The translations under genes and the position numbers were made by a program. From NCBI GenBank assembly GCA_030058085.1, contig JASGTU010000055.1, positions 1 to 52,003 of the forward strand: DNA of 52,003 nt. Direction: 5' to 3'. The DNA comes from Chloroflexota bacterium (GTDB taxonomy: Bacteria > Chloroflexota > Anaerolineae > Caldilineales > Caldilineaceae). Below the pieces are notes generated by a model. It did no database searches. It was not told the DNA's origin and was given only the letters and a program-made list of their open reading frames with translations. Numbering within the stretch: the first letter of the stretch is position 1; each line of letters opens with the position of its first letter. Positions 8,508 through 15,422 of the stretch are shown in pieces.

Positions 8508-8535
8508 ATTATACATAATTCGTCCGAGTGCGCAA
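8508..8535 (-). promoter_or_regulatory. Candidate sigma-70-type promoter for the sugar-binding/sensor cassette
   Basis: On the minus strand TTGCGC (8530-8535) and a perfect TATAAT (8508-8513) are separated by 16 bases. Transcription would begin near 8501, inside the 11-bp repeats, giving a leader of about 250 bases before the lipoprotein ATG at 8248. Confidence 0.45.
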
Positions 8536-8670
8536 ATCGATTACAGCGGCGCAGATGCTTTGCCGAACGACGCCCATGTCGCAGCCGTAAGCAGGGAACA
8601 CCAACCGATGCGCCGACGTATACTGAATAAGGGCGCAGTACGAGGACGCGCCCGATTGAGGAGGAGAACC

Positions 8671-10299
8671 ATGCAGAGTATGACGAACGCATCTCGTCTG
8701 CGCTTGTGGTCAATTGCGCTGATGGTCGCCTTGCTCGCTGCCCTCTCGCCGGCCCTAGCCCGGCCTGTGCAGGCAGCCGAACCAGTAACCCCCGCGCATT
8801 CCGACCCTGTGTGGCAGGCGAGTTACTGGAACAACACCGCGTTGAGCGGCCCGCCCGCGCTGGAACGGGTCGAGCAGGCCATTGACCACGACTGGGGCGA
8901 TGGCTCACCCGCGCCCAACATCAACCGCGACGGCTTCTCGGCGCGTTGGACTCGTTATGTGGACATTCCCCCCGGCATCTATCGCCTCACCGCAGCCAGT
9001 GACGACGGTATCCGCGTCTATGTCGATGACCGCCTCGTCATCGACCGGTGGACCGTGCGCAGCATCACCGTCGATACAGCCGACGTCCATCTGGGCGGCG
9101 GGCATCACCTGATCCGCGTCGAGTACTTCGATCAGGCCGGCGTTGCGGCGGTGCGCTTCTCCATCTCGCCTGCGGCGGAAGGCGGCGGTCGCTGGCGCGG
9201 CGAATACTACAACAACCGCTCGCTCTCCGGTTCGCCGGCGTTTGTGCGCAACGACGAGCGCATCGACTTCGACTGGGGCGAGGACTCGCCCGCGCCGGGC
9301 CGGATCGGGCGCGACGACTTCTCGATTCGCTGGACCGGCGTCATCAATGAGACGGCGGGCCGCTACCGCTTCGAGGTCAAGGCCGACGACGGCGTGCGCC
9401 TGTGGGTGAACAACCACCTGCTGATCGACAGATGGCGCGACCAGCCCGAAACGACCTATCAGGGCGAGATCTACCTGCCCGCGGGCGACGTGCCGGTGAC
9501 GCTCGAATACTACGAGCACGCCGGTCAGGCAGCCGTCCGCCTCAGTTGGACACGCATCGACGGGGCCGAGACCGGCGCCTGGCGCGGCGAATACTTCGAC
9601 AATCGCCATCTCTCCGGCGGGCCGCGCCTGGTGCGCAACGACAGCGACATCGACTTCGACTGGGGCGGCGGTTCACCCGCGCCGGAGGCAATCGGCCGCG
9701 ACGACTTCTCCATCCGCTGGACGCGCGCGCTGAACTTCCGCGAGGGGCGCTACCGCTTCACCATCACCGTCGACGACGGCGCGCGCCTCTACATCGACGA
9801 CCGCCTCGTCATCGACGAATGGCGCGACGGCCCGCGACGCAGATTCACGCACACGCAGCGCCTAAGCAGAGGCGTCCATACCATCCGCCTAGAGTACTAT
9901 GAGCACACGGCTGATGCCGTCGTTCGCCTGTCGTGGAAGCGAACCGGCGAGCAAGAGGAGGAGCGCGAAGAACGGCCTCGCGTCGGCAACATCATCACCT
10001 GCGCACCGGCGCAGCCCGGACACTGTGCCTGGGTCAAGATCTATCGCATGGAGCCGGACGGATCGTGGATCGACGTGGCGGAGCGCGGCTTTGCCACGTG
10101 CGACGCCGCCGGCTTTCTCAAGATCGACGGGCTGCCGGTCGACGAGAATCTCTACGGCGGCGCAGGCCACCCCTATCGCGTAGAGCTGTGGACGGACAGC
10201 GGCCTGCTGCATTCGACGGGCAACGTCGCGCGCGGCGAGCCGGAATTCCGCGTGCGCGCCTTTGCCGACAACCAAACGCCCTGGTCCTGCACGCCATAA
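8671..10299 (+). CDS. Secreted protein with three tandem PA14-like domains
   Basis: 542 residues from the ATG at 8671, chosen because GAGGAGGAG lies just upstream and a clean signal peptide follows (LWSIALMVALLAALSPALA, cleavage near QAA). The frame is open further upstream but that part looks non-coding. Three repeats of about 128 residues begin with W-(R/Q)-(G/A)-x-Y at residues 48, 175 and 304. Each contains the DW..(S/G)SPAP and (D/G)(D/G)FS.RWT signatures and a DDG.R(V/L) turn typical of PA14 carbohydrate-binding beta-barrels. Repeats 2 and 3 are the most alike. After a Glu/Arg-rich spacer, residues 440-542 form a separate Cys-containing domain (ITCAPAQPGHCAWVKIYR). No enzyme domain is visible. 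It is probably a surface or matrix glycan-binding protein and is transcribed away from the sugar-binding lipoprotein gene. Confidence 0.88.
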   Translation: MQSMTNASRLRLWSIALMVALLAALSPALARPVQAAEPVTPAHSDPVWQASYWNNTALSGPPALERVEQAIDHDWGDGSPAPNINRDGFSARWTRYVDIPPGIYRLTAASDDGIRVYVDDRLVIDRWTVRSITVDTADVHLGGGHHLIRVEYFDQAGVAAVRFSISPAAEGGGRWRGEYYNNRSLSGSPAFVRNDERIDFDWGEDSPAPGRIGRDDFSIRWTGVINETAGRYRFEVKADDGVRLWVNNHLLIDRWRDQPETTYQGEIYLPAGDVPVTLEYYEHAGQAAVRLSWTRIDGAETGAWRGEYFDNRHLSGGPRLVRNDSDIDFDWGGGSPAPEAIGRDDFSIRWTRALNFREGRYRFTITVDDGARLYIDDRLVIDEWRDGPRRRFTHTQRLSRGVHTIRLEYYEHTADAVVRLSWKRTGEQEEEREERPRVGNIITCAPAQPGHCAWVKIYRMEPDGSWIDVAERGFATCDAAGFLKIDGLPVDENLYGGAGHPYRVELWTDSGLLHSTGNVARGEPEFRVRAFADNQTPWSCTP

Positions 10300-10310
10300 C
10301 CCCGCAGAGC

Positions 10311-10343
10311 AATAGAAAAGGGGCCGGCGGCAACACCGGCCCC
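10311..10343 (-). terminator. Rho-independent terminator of aspartate kinase
   Basis: An 8-bp GC-only stem (GGGGCCGG 10320-10327 with CCGGCCCC 10336-10343) is followed on the minus strand by TTTTCTATT. It sits 10 bases after the lysC stop codon. It may also slow plus-strand readthrough from the PA14 gene, which converges here. Confidence 0.85.
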
Positions 10344-10352
10344 TCGCATTCT

Positions 10353-11798
10353 CTAGCCTAACCCTAAACGTTCCTTGGTCGGTTTGTGCAACTCGAAAAT
10401 GTCGTGGATAGCGCCGACCGCCACAGCCCGATCTCTCTCTTCCACCACCAGGCTGACATTGGCCTCGCTCGACCCCTGCGCGATAGCGATCACGTTGATG
10501 CGCTTCTCGCCCACGGCGCGGAAGATGCCCGCCGCCAGCCCCGGCGTCCCGCGCATCCCGCTGCCCACCACAGCCACGATCGCAATTTTCGCCAGGCCAG
10601 AAATATCGTCGATATACTTGCGCTCCAATTCGACCTTGAACTCGGTGCGCAAGGCCTCGATCACCGTTGGCGCTGAGTTGTCGGGCACCACAAAGCAGAT
10701 GCTCTGCTCGCTGCTGCTCTGGCTGATCATCAGCACATTCGTCCCCACGCCGGCCACGCTGTGAAAGGTCCGCGCGGCGATGCCGGGGACGCCCATCATG
10801 CCGCGCCCCGCTACGGTGACCAGGTTCAGCCCCGATATGGCGGTGATCGCCTTTACTGACCCATGCAGATCGCCGTCGCCCTCATTGCGAATGGAGGTTC
10901 CCGGATGTTCGGGCTGGAAGGTGTTGAGCACGCGCAGCGGGATGTTCTTCTCGATGGCCGGCGTCACGGTCTTGGGGTGGATCACCTTGGCCCCGTAGTA
11001 GGCCAATTCGGCCACTTCCTCGTAGCTGAGTTGGTTCAGGCTGCGCGCGTTGGGTACGATGCGCGGGTCCGCCGTCATCACGCCGTTGACGTCGGTCCAG
11101 ATCTGGATTTCGTGGACCCCTAAGGCCGCGCCGACGATGGCGCAGGAATAGTCGGAGCCGCCCCGGCCCAAGGTGGTGGGGACGCCGTTCACCGTCGCGC
11201 CGACAAAGCCGGTGACCACCGGCACAACACCGGCCTCGAGCATGGGCAGCAGCCGTTCGCGACAGCGCTGGTCGGTCAGCGCCTTGATCGGCGCGGCCGC
11301 GCCGAATTCGCTGTCGGTCACGATCAGGTCTGTCGCATCCACCGCCTCGGCGGGCACGCCCTGCGAGCGCAGCACCGCGGCCAGCACCGGTGCGGCAAGC
11401 CGTTCGCCCAGCCCGCTCACCAGGTCCATCCCGCGTTTGGTCACCTCGCCCAGCACAGCGATGCTGTTGCACAGGCGGCTGAAGGCCTGGAGTCGCTCGT
11501 CAGTCAGGCGAGCCAATTCGGCACGCTCTAAGCCGTCTTCGATGAACTGGCCCGCCACGAAATGGTGCTTAACCCGCAGGGTGTTCTCGGCTTCCAGATA
11601 GAATTCATCGCCGTCAGCCGCTCGTCGCGCCGCCTCGATCAGCAAATTCGTCACGCCCGCCATGGCGCTGGTCACAACCACTACGCCGGGCCGTTCCGTA
11701 TTGGCCTCCCGCTCTACCGCGTCCGCCACAATCTTGGCGACCTGGGCAAACGCCTCGACATTGCCCACCGACGTGCCGCCGAACTTCATTGCGATCAT
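10353..11798 (-). CDS. lysC: Aspartate kinase (monofunctional, ACT-regulated)
   Basis: Phosphorylates L-aspartate with ATP, the first step to lysine, threonine and methionine. The 481-residue protein opens with the kinase signature KFGGTSVGN. The amino-acid-kinase core continues to about 300 (GRGGSDYSCAIVGAALG, WTDVNGVMTADPR, AYYGAKVIHPKT). Two ACT domains end it: about 320-390 (GLNLVTVAGRGMMGVPG) and 400-470 (IAIVAVVGSGMRGTPG, VIAIAQGSSEANVSLVV). No homoserine dehydrogenase domain is fused, and a single start with GGAGG (11807-11811) gives no sign of an internal small subunit. The gene stands alone with its own promoter, a SAM-I riboswitch (11850-12027) and terminator. That points to control by methionine/SAM supply at transcription, besides any ACT-mediated feedback. 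Confidence 0.96.
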   Translation of the reverse strand: MIAMKFGGTSVGNVEAFAQVAKIVADAVEREANTERPGVVVVTSAMAGVTNLLIEAARRAADGDEFYLEAENTLRVKHHFVAGQFIEDGLERAELARLTDERLQAFSRLCNSIAVLGEVTKRGMDLVSGLGERLAAPVLAAVLRSQGVPAEAVDATDLIVTDSEFGAAAPIKALTDQRCRERLLPMLEAGVVPVVTGFVGATVNGVPTTLGRGGSDYSCAIVGAALGVHEIQIWTDVNGVMTADPRIVPNARSLNQLSYEEVAELAYYGAKVIHPKTVTPAIEKNIPLRVLNTFQPEHPGTSIRNEGDGDLHGSVKAITAISGLNLVTVAGRGMMGVPGIAARTFHSVAGVGTNVLMISQSSSEQSICFVVPDNSAPTVIEALRTEFKVELERKYIDDISGLAKIAIVAVVGSGMRGTPGLAAGIFRAVGEKRINVIAIAQGSSEANVSLVVEERDRAVAVGAIHDIFELHKPTKERLGLG

Positions 11799-11822
11799 TG
11801 TCTACGCCTCCACGTTATCCTT

Positions 11823-11847
11823 TGCACGATCTCCCGGGATCGGTGCA
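11823..11847 (-). promoter_or_regulatory. Second leader hairpin near the lysC ribosome binding site
   Basis: TGCACGATC and GATCGGTGCA pair with one bulge around CCCGGG, downstream of the riboswitch terminator and about 10 bases before the lysC Shine-Dalgarno sequence. It may shape the read-through transcript. Its function is not known. Confidence 0.35.
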
Positions 11848-11849
11848 GT

Positions 11850-11885
11850 AAAAACCCTCTCATCTTAAAGAGTCAGATGAGAGGG
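11850..11885 (-). terminator. Riboswitch-controlled intrinsic terminator in the lysC leader
   Basis: On the minus strand a perfect 11-bp stem (11875-11885 with 11855-11865, CCCTCTCATCT / AGATGAGAGGG) with a 9-base loop is followed by UUUUU (11854-11850). Its 5' arm can pair over 9 bases with the 3' strand of the aptamer P1 helix (AGATGAGAG), so terminator and antiterminator are mutually exclusive. Confidence 0.92.
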
Positions 11886-11909
11886 CGAATGGGCGCAACG
11901 ATGCCTTGT

Positions 11910-12027
11910 CTCTCATCTTCCAGATTACTCTGCCGGACTTGGCACCTTGATTGGGCGACGCCTTCGCCGCCGTCACCAGGTTGCCGAGGCTTCAAAGGGC
12001 CGGTCCCTCCGCCTCTCTGGATAAGAG
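11910..12027 (-). ncRNA. SAM-I (S-box) riboswitch aptamer
   Basis: Read on the minus strand, the sequence follows the S-box consensus through most of its conserved core. P1 is CTCTTATC with GATGAGAG (12020-12027 / 11910-11917). Next come AGAGAGGCGGAGGGA and the kink-turn/pseudoknot block GCCC-TTTGAAGCC-TCGGCAACC. The variable P3 hairpin follows, then AAGGTGCCAAGTCC, and P4 with CAG..CTG leading into AGATGAGAG. Binding of S-adenosylmethionine should hold P1 together, free the terminator (11850-11885) and stop transcription before lysC. When SAM is low, the P1 3' strand forms the antiterminator. Confidence 0.95.
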
Positions 12028-12050
12028 CTCGAGCTATTCAATTGTTGCAG

Positions 12051-12079
12051 ACTATATCAAGAGCCGGGCGCAATGTCAA
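12051..12079 (-). promoter_or_regulatory. Sigma-70-type promoter of the SAM riboswitch-lysC unit
   Basis: Minus-strand TTGACA (12074-12079) and TATAGT (12051-12056) with an ideal 17-base spacer. The predicted start near 12044 lies about 17 bases before the aptamer's P1 helix, as expected for a riboswitch leader. Confidence 0.88.
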
Positions 12080-12330
12080 GTGCGCATTTTCGCTGCTCGC
12101 GGTGCATTTTCGAGCGAAACATCTCTACCTCTGGACCAACGAGATTCTTCAGCTCGCTGACGCTCGCTTCAGAATGACAGACACTTGGCGAACGAACCGC
12201 TTAGTGCTCTGGCAACTATGTTTCTGTCATTCTGACGACCGGAGGGAGGAAGAATCTGCTCGTCTGTCACGCGGGGATTCTTCGCCTTCGGCTCAGAATG
12301 ACAACTGCATAAAATACGTTAACAGAGCAC
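12080..12330. other. Non-coding spacer between hisS and the lysC promoter
   Basis: Together with the lysC leader this makes a 532-base stretch without protein genes. Apart from the palindromic repeats listed separately (12141-12303), I see no gene and no hisS terminator with a U-run. Confidence 0.6.
12141..12303. repeat. Cluster of three palindromic GATTCTTC...CAGAATGACA repeats
   Basis: Unit A (12141-12179) and unit C (12273-12303) have the form GATTCTTC-[GC spacer]-CAGAATGACA. Unit B (12226-12256) is the same motif inverted (TGTCATTCTGA...GAAGAATC). Adjacent inverted copies can fold into long hairpins. It looks like a dispersed REP/MITE-like intergenic family, placed between the hisS 3' end and the lysC promoter. 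Confidence 0.75.
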
Positions 12331-13701
12331 TTAGCCGGCGATGGCGAGCAGCCTCTCCACCGCTTCACCCGCCGGAATATCCGTCTGCTCGCCGGTGGAG
12401 AGGTCCTTCACCGCCACAACGCCCGCCTCCACTTCTCTCGGCCCCAGCAGCAACGCATAGCGGATCTTGCGCTCATCTGCATATTGGAACTGCCGCCCGT
12501 AGCGATCGTCATCCGGGTAGAGGTCCACGCGCAACCCGCCGCGGCGCAGACGCTGCGCCAACTCCAGGCTAGCCCCGACCGTGCTCCTGTCGAAGATCGT
12601 CACCACCACCTGGGGCTGGCCCGCCAACTGCGCCGGGAACATCCCCTGTTCCTCCATGATCAGGATGATGCGCTCCAAGCCCAGGCTAAAGCCGCACGCC
12701 GGGATCGTCTGCCCGCTGAACATGCCGATCAGGTCGTCGTAGCGCCCGCCGCCGCCGCCTGAACTGCCGAAGCCCGGAAACTCGATCTCGAAGATCGGGC
12801 CGGTGTAGTAGCTTAACCCGCGCGCCAGGTACGGATCGACGCGCAGACGCCCGGCGGCGGGACCGTAACGGCAGTAGTCGATCACGCGACGCAGTTCGGC
12901 TACGCCGCGCGTGCCCAACTCGGAACCCTGCAGCAGTTCAGCCAGCCAGTCCAGGATGGCGCCGTTGGCCGCAGGTACGCCCGCCATCGTCTGCAGCAGG
13001 CTCTCCGCAGCGGCGCGACCGACGCCGCGCTCAGTCAGTTCCGCCGCCACGCCGTCCAGACCGATCTTGTCCAGCTTGTCGATGGCGACCAGCGCCGAGT
13101 CTTCCAAGTCGGGCTGCACGCCGGCCGTCTCCATCAGCCCGCGCAGGATGCCGCGGTGATTGAGGCGCAGCATAAAAGCCCCCTCGCCGCTAAAGCCCAA
13201 TTCCTCCATCACCTGCGCGCCGGCGTTGAGCACCTCGGCTTCCACCGTCTGGCTGGCGGAGCCGATCACGTCCACGTCGCACTGGAAGAACTCGCGATAC
13301 CGGCCCTTGGCCGGGCGGTCAGCGCGAAAGACCGGCTGGATCTGGTAGCGCTTGAAGACGCGCGGCAGTTCATTGCGATAATTGGCGACCACGCGCGCCA
13401 GCGGCACAGTCAGGTCATAGCGCAAGCCGGCATCGCCCACGCTGTCGACGGTCGGGTCGTTGCGCAGCGCGTCTTCGAGCTTGTCGCCGCGCTTCATGAT
13501 GCGGAAAATGAGCTTGTCGCCCTCTTCGCCATACTTGCCCAACAGCGTCGAGAGCCGCTCCATCGCCGGCGTCTCCAGCGGCTCAAAGCCGTAGCTCTGA
13601 TAGACGCGCTCAATCACGTCGATCACGTAGTTGCGACGCAAGACGTCGAGGGGCAGGAAGTCGCGCATCCCGCTCAGGGGCGCGGTATTCACTTTCGCCA
13701 T
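12331..13701 (-). CDS. hisS: Histidyl-tRNA synthetase
   Basis: Class II aminoacyl-tRNA synthetase charging tRNA-His. From the ATG at 13701 it has 456 residues; an in-frame GTG nine bases earlier is less likely because the GGAG then has no spacing. Seen: the N-terminal GMRDFLP, motif 1 region, motif 2 (RADRPAKGRYREFFQCDVDVIG area), the histidine-binding GLSYYTGPIFE, and motif 3 with FSLGLERI. A C-terminal anticodon-binding domain follows from about residue 355 (VVVTIFDRSTVGASLELAQRLR). The upstream alanine dehydrogenase stop codon lies five bases before this ATG, so the two genes are translated from one message and may be coupled. Confidence 0.96.
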   Translation of the reverse strand: MAKVNTAPLSGMRDFLPLDVLRRNYVIDVIERVYQSYGFEPLETPAMERLSTLLGKYGEEGDKLIFRIMKRGDKLEDALRNDPTVDSVGDAGLRYDLTVPLARVVANYRNELPRVFKRYQIQPVFRADRPAKGRYREFFQCDVDVIGSASQTVEAEVLNAGAQVMEELGFSGEGAFMLRLNHRGILRGLMETAGVQPDLEDSALVAIDKLDKIGLDGVAAELTERGVGRAAAESLLQTMAGVPAANGAILDWLAELLQGSELGTRGVAELRRVIDYCRYGPAAGRLRVDPYLARGLSYYTGPIFEIEFPGFGSSGGGGGRYDDLIGMFSGQTIPACGFSLGLERIILIMEEQGMFPAQLAGQPQVVVTIFDRSTVGASLELAQRLRRGGLRVDLYPDDDRYGRQFQYADERKIRYALLLGPREVEAGVVAVKDLSTGEQTDIPAGEAVERLLAIAG

Positions 13702-13706
13702 CTTTG

Positions 13707-14816
13707 TCACTCCAGTGCTTTAAGCGGATCGGTATACGTCAGGTCGAAAACCTCGGCCACCAGGTCGTGCGTCAGCCAGCCCTTATGCGTATTCAAGCCA
13801 TGCAGCAGATCGGGGTTGCGGCGCACCGCGTCCAACCCGTCGTTGGCGAGGCTCAGCGCATAGGTCATAGTCTGGTTGACCAGGGCGAAAGTGCTGGTGC
13901 GCGGCACGGCCCCCGGCATGTTCGCCACACAGTAATGCACGACATCATCCACCACGAACGTCGGATTGCTGTGCGTGGTGGGGCGACTCGTCTCGATGCA
14001 GCCGCCCTGGTCCACAGCCACGTCCACGATCACCGCGCCCTTGCGCATATGCGAGAGCATGGGCTTGGTCACCAGCCACGGCGCGCGCCCGCCGGGGATC
14101 AGCACCGCGCCGATCACCAGGTCGGCGTTGAAAACAGCCTGCTCGATGTTGTACTCATTGCTGGCGCGCGTCTGCAGGCGCCCCAGGAAAATATCGTCCA
14201 AGTATTGCAGCCGGTCATGGTGGATATCGAGCACGGTCACCTGTGCGCCCATGCCCAGTGCCACTTTGGCCGCGTTGCCGCCCACCGTGCCGCCGCCCAA
14301 AATGGTCACATCCGCCGGCGGCACGCCCGGCACGCCGCCCAGCAGCACGCCGCGTCCGCCGCGGTGCTTCTCCAAATACGCCGCGCCGATCTGCGTCGCC
14401 ATGCGCCCTGCCACCTCGCTCATGGGCATGAGCAGCGGCAGTTTGCCCTCCGCGGTCTGTACCGTCTCATAGGCAATGGCCGTGGTGTGGCTTTCCAGCA
14501 GGACCTCGGTCAGTTGCCGGTCGGCGGCCAAGTGGAGATAGGTGAAGAGAATCTGGTCGGCGCGCAGGAAGTCATACTCCGGCCCGACCGGCTCCTTAAC
14601 CTTCACAATCATTTCGGCGGCCCATGCTTCCGCCGCGGTGGGGACAATTGTTGCACCAGCCTCGGCATACTCCTCATCGCTAAGGAAACTGCCTTCGCCC
14701 GCGCCGGTCTCGACCAGTACCTCGTGGCCGCGGCGTACCAGCGCGGTCACTGCGCCGGGCGTCAACCCGACCCGATTTTCGCCATCCTTGATCTCTCTAG
14801 GCAATCCGATCCGCAT
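13707..14816 (-). CDS. ald: Alanine dehydrogenase
   Basis: NAD-dependent interconversion of L-alanine and pyruvate plus ammonia. 369 residues from the ATG at 14816, which begins with the family's [20 protein letters not shown] and is preceded by GGGAG; the open frame extends 26 codons upstream without similarity. Substrate-binding residues lie in [15 protein letters not shown] and TYLHLAAD. The Rossmann motif is [17 protein letters not shown] (about 168-184) and a late catalytic-loop segment is [20 protein letters not shown]. Length and order match the 370-residue family. It is the first gene of a two-gene unit with hisS, an unusual partner with no obvious metabolic link. No clear promoter was found just upstream. 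Confidence 0.95.
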   Translation of the reverse strand: MRIGLPREIKDGENRVGLTPGAVTALVRRGHEVLVETGAGEGSFLSDEEYAEAGATIVPTAAEAWAAEMIVKVKEPVGPEYDFLRADQILFTYLHLAADRQLTEVLLESHTTAIAYETVQTAEGKLPLLMPMSEVAGRMATQIGAAYLEKHRGGRGVLLGGVPGVPPADVTILGGGTVGGNAAKVALGMGAQVTVLDIHHDRLQYLDDIFLGRLQTRASNEYNIEQAVFNADLVIGAVLIPGGRAPWLVTKPMLSHMRKGAVIVDVAVDQGGCIETSRPTTHSNPTFVVDDVVHYCVANMPGAVPRTSTFALVNQTMTYALSLANDGLDAVRRNPDLLHGLNTHKGWLTHDLVAEVFDLTYTDPLKALE

Positions 14817-15422
14817 CGTGGGGTCTCCCGAACCAATGTTAGCCGGTGCAATATGACGCCAACTCGCCGGCGCGTCCGCTCCAAGTCGGCGCATCTATTC
14901 TCATTGCGCCAGTGTATCAGCAGGCCGTGCATCAGGCAAGATGCCCGCGCCCCAACCTGAGCGAGTGCGTCAACCAGGAGACTCGCAATTGCCCAGTTAG
15001 CGTCGGGTGCGTCCGGAGTTTTGGCTGACTTGTCGCGCATGCTCGTTGATGCGCTATCCACCGGGAACGCCGCCATCCCTGGCGGCAAAGGAACAGCCGA
15101 GAATGCCGGCAAAGATGCCGGCGATCCCAGTAGCGCCGCCCCTACACATTGATCGCCCAAGTATCAGAATCTGGGACAGAACCTTGGCATGCTGACGCTT
15201 TCTGCCGCCGCGAATTGTACGAAGCGGTTCAGCCTAATTCGATCAATTCGTGTAATTCGTGGCAAATCTTTGCCCTTTCGCGTCGCGCGGACGATCCTCG
15301 CGGCGCGCTTTATCCCCACGCGCTTGCCAAAGTCGCCCTTTGTGGGCAGAATGAACCGGCATGGATCATGTAACAATCGCAGTAACAATCGCACCGGCGA
15401 CAGGACGTTCGGAGTCACCTAG
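14817..15422. other. Intergenic region between ald and sppA (divergent)
   Basis: About 600 bases without a convincing gene. It carries a repeat element (15067-15147) and a stretch rich in AATTCGTGTAATTCGTGG-type words (15233-15264) shared with other spacers in this window. It should hold promoters for the divergent ald-hisS and sppA units, but I cannot pick them out with confidence. Confidence 0.5.
15067..15147. repeat. Intergenic repeat ending in GCCGCCCCTACA
   Basis: Contains the hairpin GCCGCC-ATCCCT-GGCGGC (15069-15086), two copies of ATGCCGGC, and the end CGCCGCCCCTACA. The same words (ATCC[CT]TGGCGGC-like, GCCGCC, CGCCCCTACA) recur at 18597-18718, so both look like members of one dispersed family. 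Confidence 0.55.

Larger units (their letters stand above)
8249..8670. other. Divergent intergenic region between the sugar-binding and PA14 genes
   Basis: 422 bases without a gene. They hold a candidate folded RNA (8297-8428), three 11-bp direct repeats (8471-8503), a minus-strand promoter candidate (8508-8535), and a TATAAT on the plus strand at 8398-8403 without a good -35 box. TATACT at 8619-8624 is another weak plus-strand -10 candidate for the PA14 gene. Confidence 0.6.

Noticed and set aside
8386-8670. Longer start for the PA14 protein
   Set aside because: The added 95 residues have no similarity and precede a clean signal peptide with its own GAGGAGGAG; they also cover the putative regulatory region.
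11820-12060. Lysine riboswitch or T-box upstream of aspartate kinase
   Set aside because: The gene identity suggested these, but the conserved blocks (GGAGGGA, TTTGAAGCC, CGGCAACC, GGTGC) are those of the SAM-I class; no T-box AGGGTGGNACCGCG sequence or lysine-class core is present.
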